Of a DNA stretch of 64,000 nucleotides, positions 44,659-55,459 are shown piece by piece. Under the pieces are notes generated by a model, which was not told the origin of the DNA, ran no database searches, and saw only the letters and a program-made list of their open reading frames with translations. The stretch spans positions 24,836,241-24,900,240 of the forward strand of contig CM047809.1 in the NCBI GenBank assembly GCA_026214975.1, in the 5' to 3' direction. The DNA comes from Gentiana macrophylla. Its lineage: Eukaryota; Streptophyta; Magnoliopsida; Gentianales; Gentianaceae. Each line of letters begins with the position of its first letter. Position 1 is the stretch's first letter. The position numbers and the translations under genes were made by a program.

Positions 44659-45400
44659 TCACTTGCAATCAATAGAAGCATCCTTTACATAAAGATTTCG
44701 ATAAAAGTGGAAAACCATACCTCGGATTTTGTCTTGATCATAAGTCCAAGTATCCGTCTCATCTTTTAGGCAAAGCACTCTCTGTTTAGATTTTTTTTGT
44801 AAAGCAGTGAGGTGGTAGAAGTGCGTATTCCGCTCACCTTCTGCAAACCATTTAAGTTGGGAGTGTTGATTCCAATAGGTCTCCTCCTGCCGAAGTGTGG
44901 TTTCAAGTTCACTTTTGAGATCCTCATTCAGACCAGTCAAAAATAGGACATGGAAGATTCAAGACTATGCGCAACACCCACAATCCGTGCTACCAGAGTC
45001 TTTTTTCTTTGAAATTTTTTCCCGAAGACCTGTTTATTCCAAATCTTGACTTGCTTGCTGAAATGCCGAAACGTATCTTGAAGGCAAGCCCCTTGTACCC
45101 ATGCAGACTGAACAAAATCATCGAACTGTGCATGATCGAGCCAGGCTCGTTGAAAGAATAAGCCATTACTATTATAGATCTTTTGATGCACAAGATCGGT
45201 GTGGAGTAAGATACGGCTATGGTTAGACTAGATGCGAGGCAAGTGAGTGACATGAGCATCCAGGAAAAGTTCAAGCCAAGACGAGGAGGCCCAAGCCTGA
45301 TCAATACATTGTAGAATGTGTTGATTTCCATGCTTAGGCCCCTTCCAAGTGAATTTCGAGCCGTGAAAAGGTAGTTCAATAAGCCCATAGTGTTGTTAAG
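44659..45400 (-). pseudogene. LINE ORF2 linker between endonuclease and RT
   Basis: Pieces include LETTLRQEETYWNQHSQLKW, FAEGERNTHFYHLTA and VLCLKDETDTWTYDQDKIRG (44940-44659), and WLDHAQFDDFVQSAWVQG with FRHFSKQVKIWNKQVFGK (45191-44937). These are the conserved E-x-x-W-x-Q-x-S-x-x-x-W-x-x-x-G-(E/D)-x-N-(T/S)-x-(F/Y)-F-H region of plant LINE ORF2. Confidence 0.9.
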
Positions 45401-45452
45401 TACTCCAGAGTTTCACAGAAATGAGGCCACCAACCGGGAGCCCCTCGCTTAT

Positions 45453-45842
45453 CTAATGGTAGATAACTTGATTGAAGTCGCCTATGATTATCCAAGGATA
45501 TTTTAAAATATCCGAATATATTTTAAGATACTCCCAGAACTCGTTCCTAATGCTAGCAATAGGAGCAGGGTAAATGAAAGTTATGAGCCAGCTTATTCTG
45601 TCGTCCTTGATCACAGCCATAGAGAGACATAAATTTGTGTTCAAGATATCTTTGAAAGGAAAGTACACGGTCGTCCAAAAGCACCAAAGACCATTAGAGT
45701 AACCGTGGGCTTCCACCCTAAAAACCCATGTAAAGTAAGTCCGAAAGAATTTGTTTCGCATTGAAAATTTCTTTGCTTGAGGTTCCAATAAACTAAGAAT
45801 GCATGGTTTATGTTCGGGAAGGAGGTTGCAAAGTTGCCTCAA
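45453..45842 (-). pseudogene. LINE ORF2 endonuclease domain
   Basis: The 129-codon frame contains ILSLLEPQAKKFSM, GYSNGLWCFW, and YPWIIIGDFNQVIYH near the end. The last is the G-D-F-N motif of AP-endonuclease-like domains that nick target DNA. The N-terminal part (the usual N-x-R-G start) and the C-terminal catalytic His region are outside this frame. Confidence 0.88.
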
Positions 45843-46559
45843 AAATCATCGGGACATGCTCCTCTACAATTCCACGAGAGGATTTGCATTGTACTAAGAT
45901 TGGGTAAGGGTGTGGGAGCTCATGACTACCCCATCTTCTTTGAAAAGCATATTTCGACCTTTGTTGATCCACATCCATTTGATTCTTTCCACTATTTTTG
46001 TCTTGGTCGAGGAGGGTGTAGTTTGGGGTTATTTGATGGTTTTCCTATATCTCTTTGAATGTCTCGTTTTGAAGTAGAAACGGTCCCACGGCCCTCAGAA
46101 GAAGAAAAAATTTGGGCCTATTATTTGCAACTTCCTCAAGTGGATCTCTCACCTCCAGTCGGGTTTTGGGAATGGTTGGTGTTTTCTCCAGATTTGTGTC
46201 CATGCCTTTTCTCTTGGTTGTTTCAGGTACATTTTTGCATGTTTGGGTCTTGAACGCGATTGGTGGGTCAGTTTGGTGGGTTTGGGATTGGACGAAGGCT
46301 CAACCCTGCTTTATTTTGAGAATTCGGTGATGTGGGAAGGGCCTCCATGAGGCAGGATTTGGTTAGTTTGTTGTCTCAATTCCGAGACTTCATTTGGGGG
46401 AGCATCTTCATAGGTATTTTCTTCTACAAGAACTAAAAGCGAGATCCACTCACAGCAAAGCATGGTCTTCTCGATGTTCAGGTTGGCTCGGGTTGATTTG
46501 CTACCTCGGTGGCGGGTTTTTGCGGTTAGACTTAGATGAAGATGTTGTATTTCTCCTGG

Positions 46560-47250
46560 GACGGGTTTGGGCAATCATCTAAGGCCCATACGGCCTTTTA
46601 GTGGTAGGACCTTCGGTTGCACATTTCTTGGGACTTGGGGTTTGCGGACAATAGCGGCAGCTCAACTAATGGAACATGATTCTTTCCGGTGGCCAAACTT
46701 CCATAATCCAAACAAACCCGGTGGCAAACCTTCCCACTCAATCATCTTCTTTCTTTCATTGATGAAAATAAAGGTTTTACGGGTTTGGATAAATCAACCT
46801 CAACACATACCCGTGCAAACCAACGGATATTAAAAGCGGTGGTATGATCTACCTTGATGGTTCATCCAACCATATTCCTCAACCGTGAGATATTGGGTTT
46901 GGAACACCTCAAGCTGGAAAATGTCGAGAAATCTAACCCAGGCCATGGTGGTCTTGATTGCTCCTCCGACAAAGTCAAAAAGGGCTTCCATCCAGTAACG
47001 GCTAAATAATGTCCTTGGATTACCCACGGACCGTTCTCAAGAGCGGTTAGATAATCTTTCTTTACGGTGAATCGAACAATGTAGTACCCGTTGTCGAGAG
47101 GTCGGTGAACTCCAATCGACCCTCGGCATGCTAGAGATTGAGAGGCGATTAGACAAGAAATTCTAAGACCTGCACTTCCCAGGAGCTTGATGATCAAGGC
47201 CCGTTCCATGGCCACCATGACTCCAAGCACTCATCGAGAGGGATAATCGA
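46560..47250 (-). pseudogene. LINE ORF1 (DUF4283 gag-like)
   Basis: Minus 47230-46862 encodes ALIIKLLGSAGLRISCLIAS, then DNGYYIVRFTVKKDYLTALE and NGPWVIQGHYLAVTGWKP, the DUF4283 signature of plant LINE ORF1. Farther along, near 46820-46750, RFARVCVEVDLSKPVKPLF appears, the segment that normally precedes the CCHC knuckle. The frame is broken between them. ORF1 proteins bind LINE RNA. Confidence 0.85.
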
Positions 47251-47560
47251 GTGTCCTCCCATGCTCATCTCCCATTAAATTATCAACAACATCTTTATAA
47301 TTATTGGTTCATTACCATCCTCGTCATTACCTGTATAAATGTCCGGATCAGCATATCTTTCTTGAACGACATCGGTACCACTCCGGTCGGACTCATGCCG
47401 GCGAGTGGTTGTTGGTGGATTGATTTGGCCGATTAACACTTCTTTTCAATAGATCTTATTCTTCAGGGGAGGGCTCCATAATAGAGTCCTTCATTTTGGA
47501 TTTGGTAGGGTGGGATTGCCGGTGGCCGGAGAGCAGATGGCAGACGTTTAGGTTTGCGCA

Positions 47561-47687
47561 TGAGCGTTTTTTACTGCCGCAATTAACAAGTACCAATAAA
47601 TAATGCTTTGGAAATGTAACTAATGACAGTTAAAAGGAATTTTAGTTTTGGCAACTACGACAATTAATAGGAACGGAGGGAGTAGGT
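47561..47687. repeat. Stowaway-like MITE end remnant
   Basis: The stretch ends ATTAATAGGAACGGAGGGAG followed by TA. The complement, CTCCCTCCGTTCCTATTAAT, resembles the terminus of Stowaway/mariner-type MITEs flanked by TA. No matching opposite terminus is seen, so only one end remains. Confidence 0.5.
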
Positions 47688-47795
47688 TACATTGTGTATA
47701 TATACATGCTAGTGGAAGCTTACAGGTCTCTCAAGCAATTACAATAAATAATTAATATAAATGCTCGTAAATAATATTTGATACATTTGTACATC
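47688..47795 (-). repeat. Copia LTR fragment (same family as 32555-32665)
   Basis: TTGTGTATATATACA(T/G)GCTAGTGGAAGCTT and AAATAATATTTG(A/T)TACATTTGTACAT are shared with 32555-32665. It directly adjoins the MITE-like end. Confidence 0.75.
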
Positions 47796-48770
47796 TTTGT
47801 TATGTAATAGAGAAATTTCTATAGAGCCCATGAGTTCGGCATGTAAAAGTGGGCGACATAAATAATAAGGATAATGATTCCTTTATATAGTTTACCATCA
47901 TGGTCAAAGACGTTTTGCGCATTAAAGTGGGGAGCAAGTATATGGGGGTAATACTTGAATTTGTGGCATAATGTCCCATTGCACAAATAATGGGGTGTAA
48001 TGAATTTTTGAGACCGAGGGCGTCCTGCAAAAATTCAATGATAAAGCATCAATGGGCGACTCTACGCCACGTATGCATGAGGACCAAGGACAATATGCGT
48101 CGCATGATCTAAGGGCGACATGCACCATGTTGGAGATGAATTGTGCTGATTGACGTGGTTTTTCATATACTCTTCTTTGTGATGTCCGATGAGTGTCACG
48201 TGTAGGGTGACCGATCACACCTACGTCAAATACCCCCAAACCTGAGCTAAGATATGTATCATGAGTTAGGTCTGCACCGAGATGACTTTGAGAGGTCGAA
48301 GTGTAACCATTCTGATGTTAATGACGTCGATCGCCGATGTCAACTTATCGGTTTTCAATTTCAAAACAACTATTAATCTTTTTCTTTGCATCGTTTCATG
48401 AAAATTGTATGCGGAAGGACTAAACCGATTGGGAAAATTACGATCCGACCGTCTCTTCGGATATCCTCTCTCTTCTTATTATAAAAGGAGAGTCAATCCA
48501 TCATTTTTTTACCGTTATCAAAGTTGTAGAGTCGGATGAGAGATCTCGTAGGAAAGTTTTTCTCAAGAAGGTTTTGGTTTGTTGGCTAGACTCAACAAAA
48601 GGGTAGCATGTCGGATCTTCAGTGCGAATGTAGAGGCGGCATGATCTCACCACGTCCTCAAATTTGGGGAAAGCCGGGATTCTCAAAGTAGAGGATCCGG
48701 ACACCCCATCCACTGTCACAAATGAGGAGGTGATAAAAGCTTGCTATGAGTATGAGATTAACAGAGAGGT
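47796..48770. other. No recognisable gene
   Basis: The longest frames (minus 47922-48239 and minus 48501-48719, the latter starting MTVDGVSGSSTLRIPAFPKF) match no family I know and lack conserved context. The sequence is mixed in composition without clear repeats. Confidence 0.4.
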
Positions 48771-48936
48771 CACTACAAGAAGAATACTCTTTTGTCACAA
48801 CAAAAACAATTGGGGCTAATATATACTTAGTTTTTCTCATTTTCCACGTTATTGTGGCTAAAAGTAAGTATATTAACAACATTTTTTTTTGTTTTTGCAA
48901 AAACTACTGTGGCAAAAGAGTATTTTTCTTATAGTT
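48771..48936. mobile_element. CACTA-type MITE (166 bp)
   Basis: The left terminus CACTACAAGAAGAATACTC pairs with the complement of the right terminus (AACTATAAGAAAAATACTC), 19 bases with a few mismatches. The inverted repeat continues with CTTTTGTCAC/CTTTTGCCAC, and GGT flanks both sides (48768-48770 and 48937-48939). CACTA termini plus a 3 bp target duplication identify a miniature CACTA (En/Spm) element. No transposase is present. Confidence 0.85.
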
Positions 48937-48939
48937 GGT

Positions 48940-49700
48940 ATATATACATGCCCACCCTTCCCCATTCTGATTGGAGAGCCACTAACACCCTTGATGGCTT
49001 TTGCATTGTATATATTCAGCAGCTCGTCGCCGGTCCATGATTTCTGGTGATACCTGCTATTTATTATCTCTTAACCTTTTCCAACTTGGGTTTAGACTAA
49101 ATTACTCAAACGGGATTAAGACCATGGTATGTTACGCCCTCTTCTGTAGAATAATAAGTTAGGAGTTTTCAACCTCTTTATTTAGATATTTCTTCAGTGT
49201 CAATAAGTCAAGAAATTCTATAGACTGGTTTTACTACTCACGTCGGGGTGGGAAGGACATCGGTGTGGGCCTTGAATCCTTGTGATGCCCCTCCCTATCA
49301 AGGGATGGAAGGAGAAGTATTTCTTTGTCCGAGCTGCAGATATGTCAGTCTTGGGCGATGGAACAAAAAAGAGTGGGGCGGACTCATTCGCCCATGAGGT
49401 GAAGAAATCTTGTGTGTAATCTATCCTCAAACTTGGGATTCGTCTCGGGACTTCTTCCTTCACCTCTAAGGCATTTGTGCTAATTACTTCAATAGTTTCT
49501 TCTTTTTTAGCCATGTTGGTTATATGAGATTTTAGTTCATGAGTTTCAATTATTTTTAACTTTAGTTTGACATCGCGTTAATCTTGTGGTTTTTTTATCG
49601 AGGACCACGAGGTTTGTCTTGGGTGTCTGCGTGCTTCTTTCTTCTGCGCATTTTTTATAATTATTTTGATATTACGTCGGAACTTACGTAAGTTTAGAAT
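48940..49700. other. Unassigned region with a weak gag-like or host ORF
   Basis: On the minus strand 49514-49218 is open (MAKKEETIEVISTNALEVKE start). On the plus strand a competing frame near 49280-49420 reads MPLPIKGWKEKYFFVRAADM, which resembles the W-x-x-(K/R)-(F/Y)-F-F-V motif seen in some plant transposon gag-like proteins. They overlap, so at most one is real, and neither can be assigned. Confidence 0.25.
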
Positions 49701-49813
49701 TTACTCTAAAAGTCTCAAATTTGGACATTATATTTAGGATAAGAACTGAATTTGATGAAGAAGCGTTACAATATATATTGCAAGTTCATGATCCAACATT
49801 CTACCGCCACAAA

Positions 49814-49817
<4 letters not shown>

Positions 49818-49905
<88 letters not shown>
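49818..49905. repeat. Compound microsatellite (CA)n-(TA)n
   Basis: A run of CA repeats (49818-49845) passes directly into TA repeats (49846-49905). ORFs across it encode only His-Thr and Ile-Tyr alternations and are not genes. Confidence 0.95.
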
Positions 49906-49906
<1 letters not shown>

Positions 49907-50770
49907 CGGTATATCCATATCGATTATGTCTTGTTTGTTTTTCTACCGTTGAATCATGAACTTGCTATATAACCAACATGATCAAGTGGTCAATTAACCA
50001 ACCTGATCATATACGCGATGTGTACATTGTTTGGGATGTCTTTTCTGCTTTGTCTAAATATAATTGTTTCATTGTTCGACCGTGACTGTTATAAGTATGT
50101 TAAATCAAATAGATATAGCATTAGTAGTGTATCGTTACATGTCTGTCGAGGATGCTCTAAAATAGTTTCCATACTTATCTTATATTTTATATTATTTGTA
50201 TTTATCTATTACATATTTGGAGGCTTAAGTTACCGAGCTTATGTATTTGTACTTCTCTACTAGTTGAATCGATAAAATACAATACACTTTGAATTATGAT
50301 ATGGTATCGATCGATTTTATATAAGTTATGTGATTCTCCTTAAACCTAAATCTTCTTCCAAACCAAAAAACAAAAAGAATGAAAAAAAACAGCGGCAGGT
50401 TTCTTCTCCTCCGGCTGTCGGCGACGATTACAGATTCATATCCACACATCGGAGAAAAGCTAATTGTTGTTAGTAAATCAAAAATTAACAAAGGTGTAGT
50501 CAAGTACTCCGTATTATTAAAAAAAAAAAAAAATGTCCCTTACCGCAGCAAACTCTCCCCACTTGGATTACTCTTCTCGCCCCTGCTTTCTCCTTTTATT
50601 TTTATTTAATTTTATTCCTTACCATCAATAGAGGAAAAAAAAAAAATTAAAAAAAAAAATAAAATAAAAAAAAAAATAAAGGGGGCTCATACCGCCATCC
50701 AAAAAAATGTCTTCCTCTCTAAATCACCATAAACCTTCGGTCTGGAGGCCGGGATCGTTACTACCCTTGT
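49906..50770. other. AT-rich spacer with poly-A runs; no gene
   Basis: Poly-A runs lie at about 50518-50534 and 50633-50682. The complement of 50396-50420 and similar short GC-rich bits give small ORFs only. I recognise nothing. Confidence 0.5.
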
Positions 50771-50804
50771 CCCTCATATTTGGCGTCTCTCATGGTGCAC
50801 AACC

Positions 50805-51055
50805 CCCATATGCCAAATTTGTGCCAAAACAAGTCATCTGACCTCGGCATGCTCCTTCGATATGTATGTACTCCCACCCGCCCGAGTTCCTCGTGCTCCT
50901 CCACCCAGCCGCCTCAAACATATACGACTTACACATCTGGCTCACGATTGGATTGCGGATACGGGGCTACTCAATATCTCACTCATGATCTTACGCAATC
51001 TAACCTATCATTTGCCTTTTCTTTGGCCCGACAAAGTGCATGTGGCGGCGGTACA
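50805..51055 (+). pseudogene. Copia nucleocapsid-protease remnant
   Basis: The plus frame reads CQICAKTSHLTSACSFDM, a CCHC zinc knuckle (C-x2-C-x4-H-x4-C). After a Pro-rich linker it continues with HDWIADTG, the copia protease active site (Asp-Thr-Gly), which then shifts frame to give ATQYLTHDL. It is cut at 51055 by a SIRE-like LTR, and the frame before the cut reads GPDKVHV, as expected in copia protease. Confidence 0.75.
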
Positions 51056-52872
51056 TATTGGAAACAAAATTTATGTTTTGATAATGATTCATCACTTATT
51101 GATTATTAATTTAAACCTCAACGATGAAGTGTCATAACTAGTTGTTATAGTGCAAAGCAAAAAGATGTCTAGATATAAATGTATAGGATTTAATAGAGTC
51201 GATATTTGTATTAGTAAATCGGACTAGCAATTGTAATAGTTTAAGGTTCAGGTGAAACCGAGAATCGACTTGATGAGCGGATGAGGCGATCTGCTTGAGT
51301 TTACAGAGAAAAAGAAATTGTCATCATTAAAGGGCGAGTACACACAAGTAAAGCGAAGAAGGTAAGCTCGTTTGAGGAACCACAGGACTTCGGTTGGCTT
51401 ATCTTGAAGTTGAAAATTTGAGGACAAACTCGATAAATGAAGAAGCGAGGACACACACTCAGTTATTGAATAATGAAGAACTGAGGGTTCAAACTCAGTT
51501 TATGAAGACTTCAAGTCAAGACTGCAAAGTTAGAATTCAGGTAAGTTTGTGATGACCTGAACAGACTTTATGGATCTTGTATGAAGACCTAAGATACATA
51601 AGGACAATGATATCTAGGATGTTTTTATGATATGGTATACTCTGATTAAGTCAATATAAAATCAGATGAAGAAAGAGTACTAAGTTTTGAAGAAGAGTAA
51701 AAGCTCGAGTTAATGCTCTTGAAAGCGATACACTCGATTATACCGGTGAAAGCGCCAAAACCAAAGGCTCGATTTCAAAGTGAAGTCATTCAGCGAAGAA
51801 GAAACTAACCGCTATAAAGCAAGCAATACAATTGGATAAAAGAATTGTTAGAAAGGACACTGACATTCAACAGAATAGCAGGACCACCAACGGATACAAG
51901 AATTCAAATTCAAACAAGATGAATGTTGGAATAACCCCATAAATAGACCCTTCACATCAAGAAGAAGTTCGGAGTTCAGAGAAAATTCATTAAGAAAGAT
52001 TCAAGTAAAGGGAAAGAGAATTTAAAAACTCTCACAACTCTATTATATATTGATATATCCACATCAATAATTCTTCAAAGTGTTCTTAAGTATTCAAAGA
52101 AACATTAAGATATACACTTGAAGAAATCGAAACTTCTTGTGCAAATTATATATATTCAGAAGAAGAAGCTCAAATCACAAGTTGAATCATAGTTATTGAT
52201 TCAAGTCTCAACTTTAATTTTATCAAAGGTTTTAGACTGTGAAACATCAAGAAGGTGTGAAAGACAGTTGAGGTGTAGTCAGGAAGACTGTGTTTGTGAT
52301 GAGCTGGTGAAGAGGCAGTCCAACCCTTCAAAGAACTAGTGGAGAAACTTGGCTTAACAGCAATTCCAACTGTTAAAGACTAAGGCTTGAAGAGTGTGAA
52401 GCTAGGGAATAGTTAAGGACAATCAGTGTTTAAAATTTACTTTGTGTCTTGTAAATTGTACATCTCAAGAACATAGTGAATTTCCCCAACATCACGAGGA
52501 AGAAATGGTGATGGGATTACACCACTTGGAACCTCTATAAACTTCTGCATGCATTTACTTATTTACTTTACGCATTTATTTTCTACATTCTATTTCATAT
52601 CTCATCGAACACAAACTCGGCAAACATTAAACCGAGTTAGTGCTTGCATTCATCTTTACAAGCGATAATGAGCAATCAAAAGGCATTAATATATCATTTG
52701 CCGGTTAACTCGGTTTGAGCATAAATCGATTTGATTTATCCTACTCAACTCGATTAGCTCAACTACACAAAAGTTTATAAGCCGAACCTACTTTGTTTTT
52801 AGATCTAGTTTACAGTGACAAGTTTATTCACCCCAATTCTAAACTTGTGTCAACCTTTTCACGGGACCAACA
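51056..52872 (+). repeat. SIRE-like 5' LTR, plus orientation
   Basis: This 1817 bp LTR starts TATTGGAAACAAAATTTATG (canonical TG altered to TA) and ends CGGGACCAACA. A degenerate tRNA-Met primer site (TTAGTATCGGAGC) follows at about 52875. It is the same family as 34098-35863 but with many CAGT-to-CGAT-type differences. Confidence 0.85.
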
Positions 52873-53228
52873 ATTAGTATCGGAGCAAATCTTCTCCTCT
52901 CAAGTGATCTCGATTCGACTTTATCGATTGTCTTCAAAATGTTTTACAAAAGCGCCTCATGGACTCACGAGAATCACTTTAGGAATTTACTCGGTTGTTC
53001 ATTTTTAAGATTTGAGGAATACAAGTATAAATTGCGAGGCTCTTCTTGGCGATATATACCCAAGAAATATTATTTGAGACATTCATTGAAGATCCGGTGG
53101 ATACAGTAGCAATGAGAAATCCGAGATTTTACCAATAAGCTATGCAACACAAGATCATATCTAAAGTGATGAAGAAATCATACTTTTTGGAGTGAACCGA
53201 CAAAGGACAATGCATAATCAAGCAAAGN
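52873..53228 (+). mobile_element. Leader of SIRE-like element up to assembly gap
   Basis: Sequence downstream of the primer site contains no clear gag motif before the gap begins. The rest of this element is not assembled here. Confidence 0.5.
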
Positions 53229-53327
53229 NNNNNNNNNNNNNNNNNNNNNNNNNNNNNNNNNNNNNNNNNNNNNNNNNNNNNNNNNNNNNNNNNNNNNNNN
53301 NNNNNNNNNNNNNNNNNNNNNNNNNNN
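53229..53327. other. Assembly gap (run of N)
   Basis: About one hundred N bases. Sequence on the two sides belongs to different repeat families, so the true distance is unknown. Confidence 1.
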
Positions 53328-54662
53328 ATTAAATGAGACATTAATAATGCGATTAGACTATCATGTATTAGATGTCTTCTATCTTATTGAAGATAGGGAT
53401 GGATCTTATCTATCGAAGTATAGAGACACTTGGACTGTACGTGGACGTGTGTAAGAGAATGCGTACGTTAGACTAACCCACTTACTTTATTAAGTGTCGC
53501 ACTATGTGGTGGTTATGTAATTATCCTAAGACCGGAGTCTTCATGACATCACGGTGTGGATTGTCATACTATGACATTATTGAGGTTTCCCCTAGCCATG
53601 GGGCGATCATGCGGTAGTGATTGGGTGTGATGCTGAAGCATGCGTAGGATTCATGTCGCTTGTCCAGAAATCACTTATCCTAATAGTGGGAGTAAATATC
53701 CGAAAGGGCATAAGGTATGTCTAGCTCTCGTGAATCTTTGCAAAGTGGGAGTAAGTGATTTACTTCGAGAGAGCTTGATATCCAAATTATGAGATACGGT
53801 CGTTAATGTATTGATGCTTGAGATACGACCATATGGATATTATTACAGCGACAGGATTCTATTTATACGGTAACCGTTTCACATGAAATGTAGTAGTCTT
53901 TGCGTTTGACTCTTCTGATGATTGGGGGTCATGCGTGTTGCTAGATTCTATCCATGATCGTTAAGTATGAAGGGTATTTTAGTAAATGCACTTTATGCCT
54001 ACGGCCAACATATTTGGAAGCCTATCGGGTCACACACATAAGGACATGTAGCTAGATTAAAATGCGGTTATAGTGATAACCAAATACGGAAAGTTTTATC
54101 TTGACTATAAAGTGTTATAGTGATAAATTAATATTGTGGTATTTATTTATTATGAATAAATATAATACAAGATATTAATTATGTTGATTTATTAAATATA
54201 CATAATTGATGTATAAGTTGAAATTATTATGTGTATATGATACACATTGATTTTGCGAATTAATTTACCATGGTGTTATATTAGTTAATTAAGAATATTC
54301 TAGAAGCCAATATTTGGCTATAAGGGGTGCATATAATAGTGTATAAGATACTTTTGGATTGTGCAAATTAATTAATAGTATTATAATATATTAATACTAG
54401 ACATTAATGTGTATAGATTTGCACACATGTGTAAATTGATTTATGGTAATATGATAAAGATAATCAATATTAGATATTGATAATATCTTCAAAATATTTA
54501 ATAAGAGATATTAAATTGTATGAGATACATCAATCAAAGATACTTTCCTTATTTTATTAGGAAAATGTTTTCTTTCTGCTCAATCCATTAGAAAGCTTCT
54601 CCCAATCAGATTATGACTACATTGGGGCGCCACTTTCATTATAAATAGGAGGTGGGTGTCAA
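53328..54662 (+). repeat. Family X copia-type LTR, partial
   Basis: It matches 61750-63080 closely (for example GAGACACTTGGACTGTACGT and ATTATAAATAGGAGGTGGGT). The left end is lost in the gap. The right end breaks off at about 54662, where SIRE-like coding sequence starts. Confidence 0.88.
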
Positions 54663-55327
54663 TATTGCAGAAGCATCAGATGAAGAAGAAGCTAAGTCCA
54701 GCTAGGACTTGGAGATACTATCAATCTCCTACAATCTCTATCTGATGTAGAGATTGAAGAAGAAAGTGAAGAGGAACCGGCTGATGCAACTACACCAGCA
54801 CATGAACACCCCTCCACTAATGATCCAGACACATCATTCAATCTGGAAATCAATTCTCTAATTATGGACATGGGGAGACAATCCCTAAGTAGGGAAAATC
54901 TCCAAACTGCACTGAGAAGTAGCTATACCTCTATGGAGCACAAGATTGGGCCCTGATCAACCACATTGCGGTTCAAGATGATGTGATGGAAAAGCAAGAA
55001 GACTTGATCTGGCAACTAAATTCAATGATCACTTACTATGTTCATGCAAAGTTTGAATATCAAACTTGAGCAGTTGATGACAAGATTAACCCCATGGTTG
55101 ACACTCTGAACACTCACTCGCAACAGATTCAGGCGATTGACAACAGTATAAATCAAGCCACCCAACAGCTTGACTCACTCATAACTATGTCTGAGGCCAC
55201 CAACAAAATTCTGGAAGAGAGACATGATGCTACCAAGAAGGGGGAAGGTAGTGATAAGCCTGGAAGCTCTAAAGGTAAGGGCATCAGAAGCACAAGTAAA
55301 GGCATAAGATTTCATGAGAAAAAGTAG
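54663..55327 (+). pseudogene. SIRE-type additional (env-like) ORF, second copy, broken
   Basis: It reads EEEAKSS-type acidic sequence, then EIEEESEEEPADATTPAHEH, a long helical Gln/Asn/Asp-rich stretch (55094-55230: TLNTHSQQIQAIDNSINQAT) and a basic Ser/Gly/Lys-rich tail ending in KGIRFHEKK and a stop. It lies immediately before TTTTGGCATCATCAAAAAG and an LTR, the same position as the ORF at 33107-33943, though the sequences are not obviously alike. Frame breaks near 54955 and 55070 and loss of the 5' end leave it non-functional. Confidence 0.65.
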
Positions 55328-55459
55328 ACTGTAATAGTTTTCTCTATTTTTGCCTTTGATTAACTTATGCCCTTTCTGGATGAATAAATGTTTATCCTAT
55401 GAAAATGTTTACTATGTTCAGGTTTATAAGGGTTTTGGCATCATCAAAAAGCAGGGAAT

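Larger units (their letters stand above)
43765..47560 (-). mobile_element. L1-like non-LTR retrotransposon (LINE), minus strand
   Basis: On the minus strand, ORF1 pieces (DUF4283, then an RFARVCVEVDL segment) are followed by an endonuclease, a linker and a reverse transcriptase in normal L1 order. The 3' end, with the poly-A tail and the RT C-terminus, is missing because the element abuts a copia fragment at 43763. Frames are broken throughout. Confidence 0.88.

Noticed and set aside
46059..46582. Several plus-strand ORFs of 60-80 codons
   Set aside because: They overlap the minus-strand LINE between ORF1 and ORF2 and show no domain.
49218..49514. Minus-strand ORF starting MAKKEETIEVIS as a host gene exon
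   Set aside because: A competing plus-strand frame looks equally protein-like, and no family was recognised, so it is listed only as unassigned sequence.
49721..49972. ORFs of about 66-83 residues across the (CA)n(TA)n tract
   Set aside because: They encode only His-Thr and Ile-Tyr alternation from a microsatellite.
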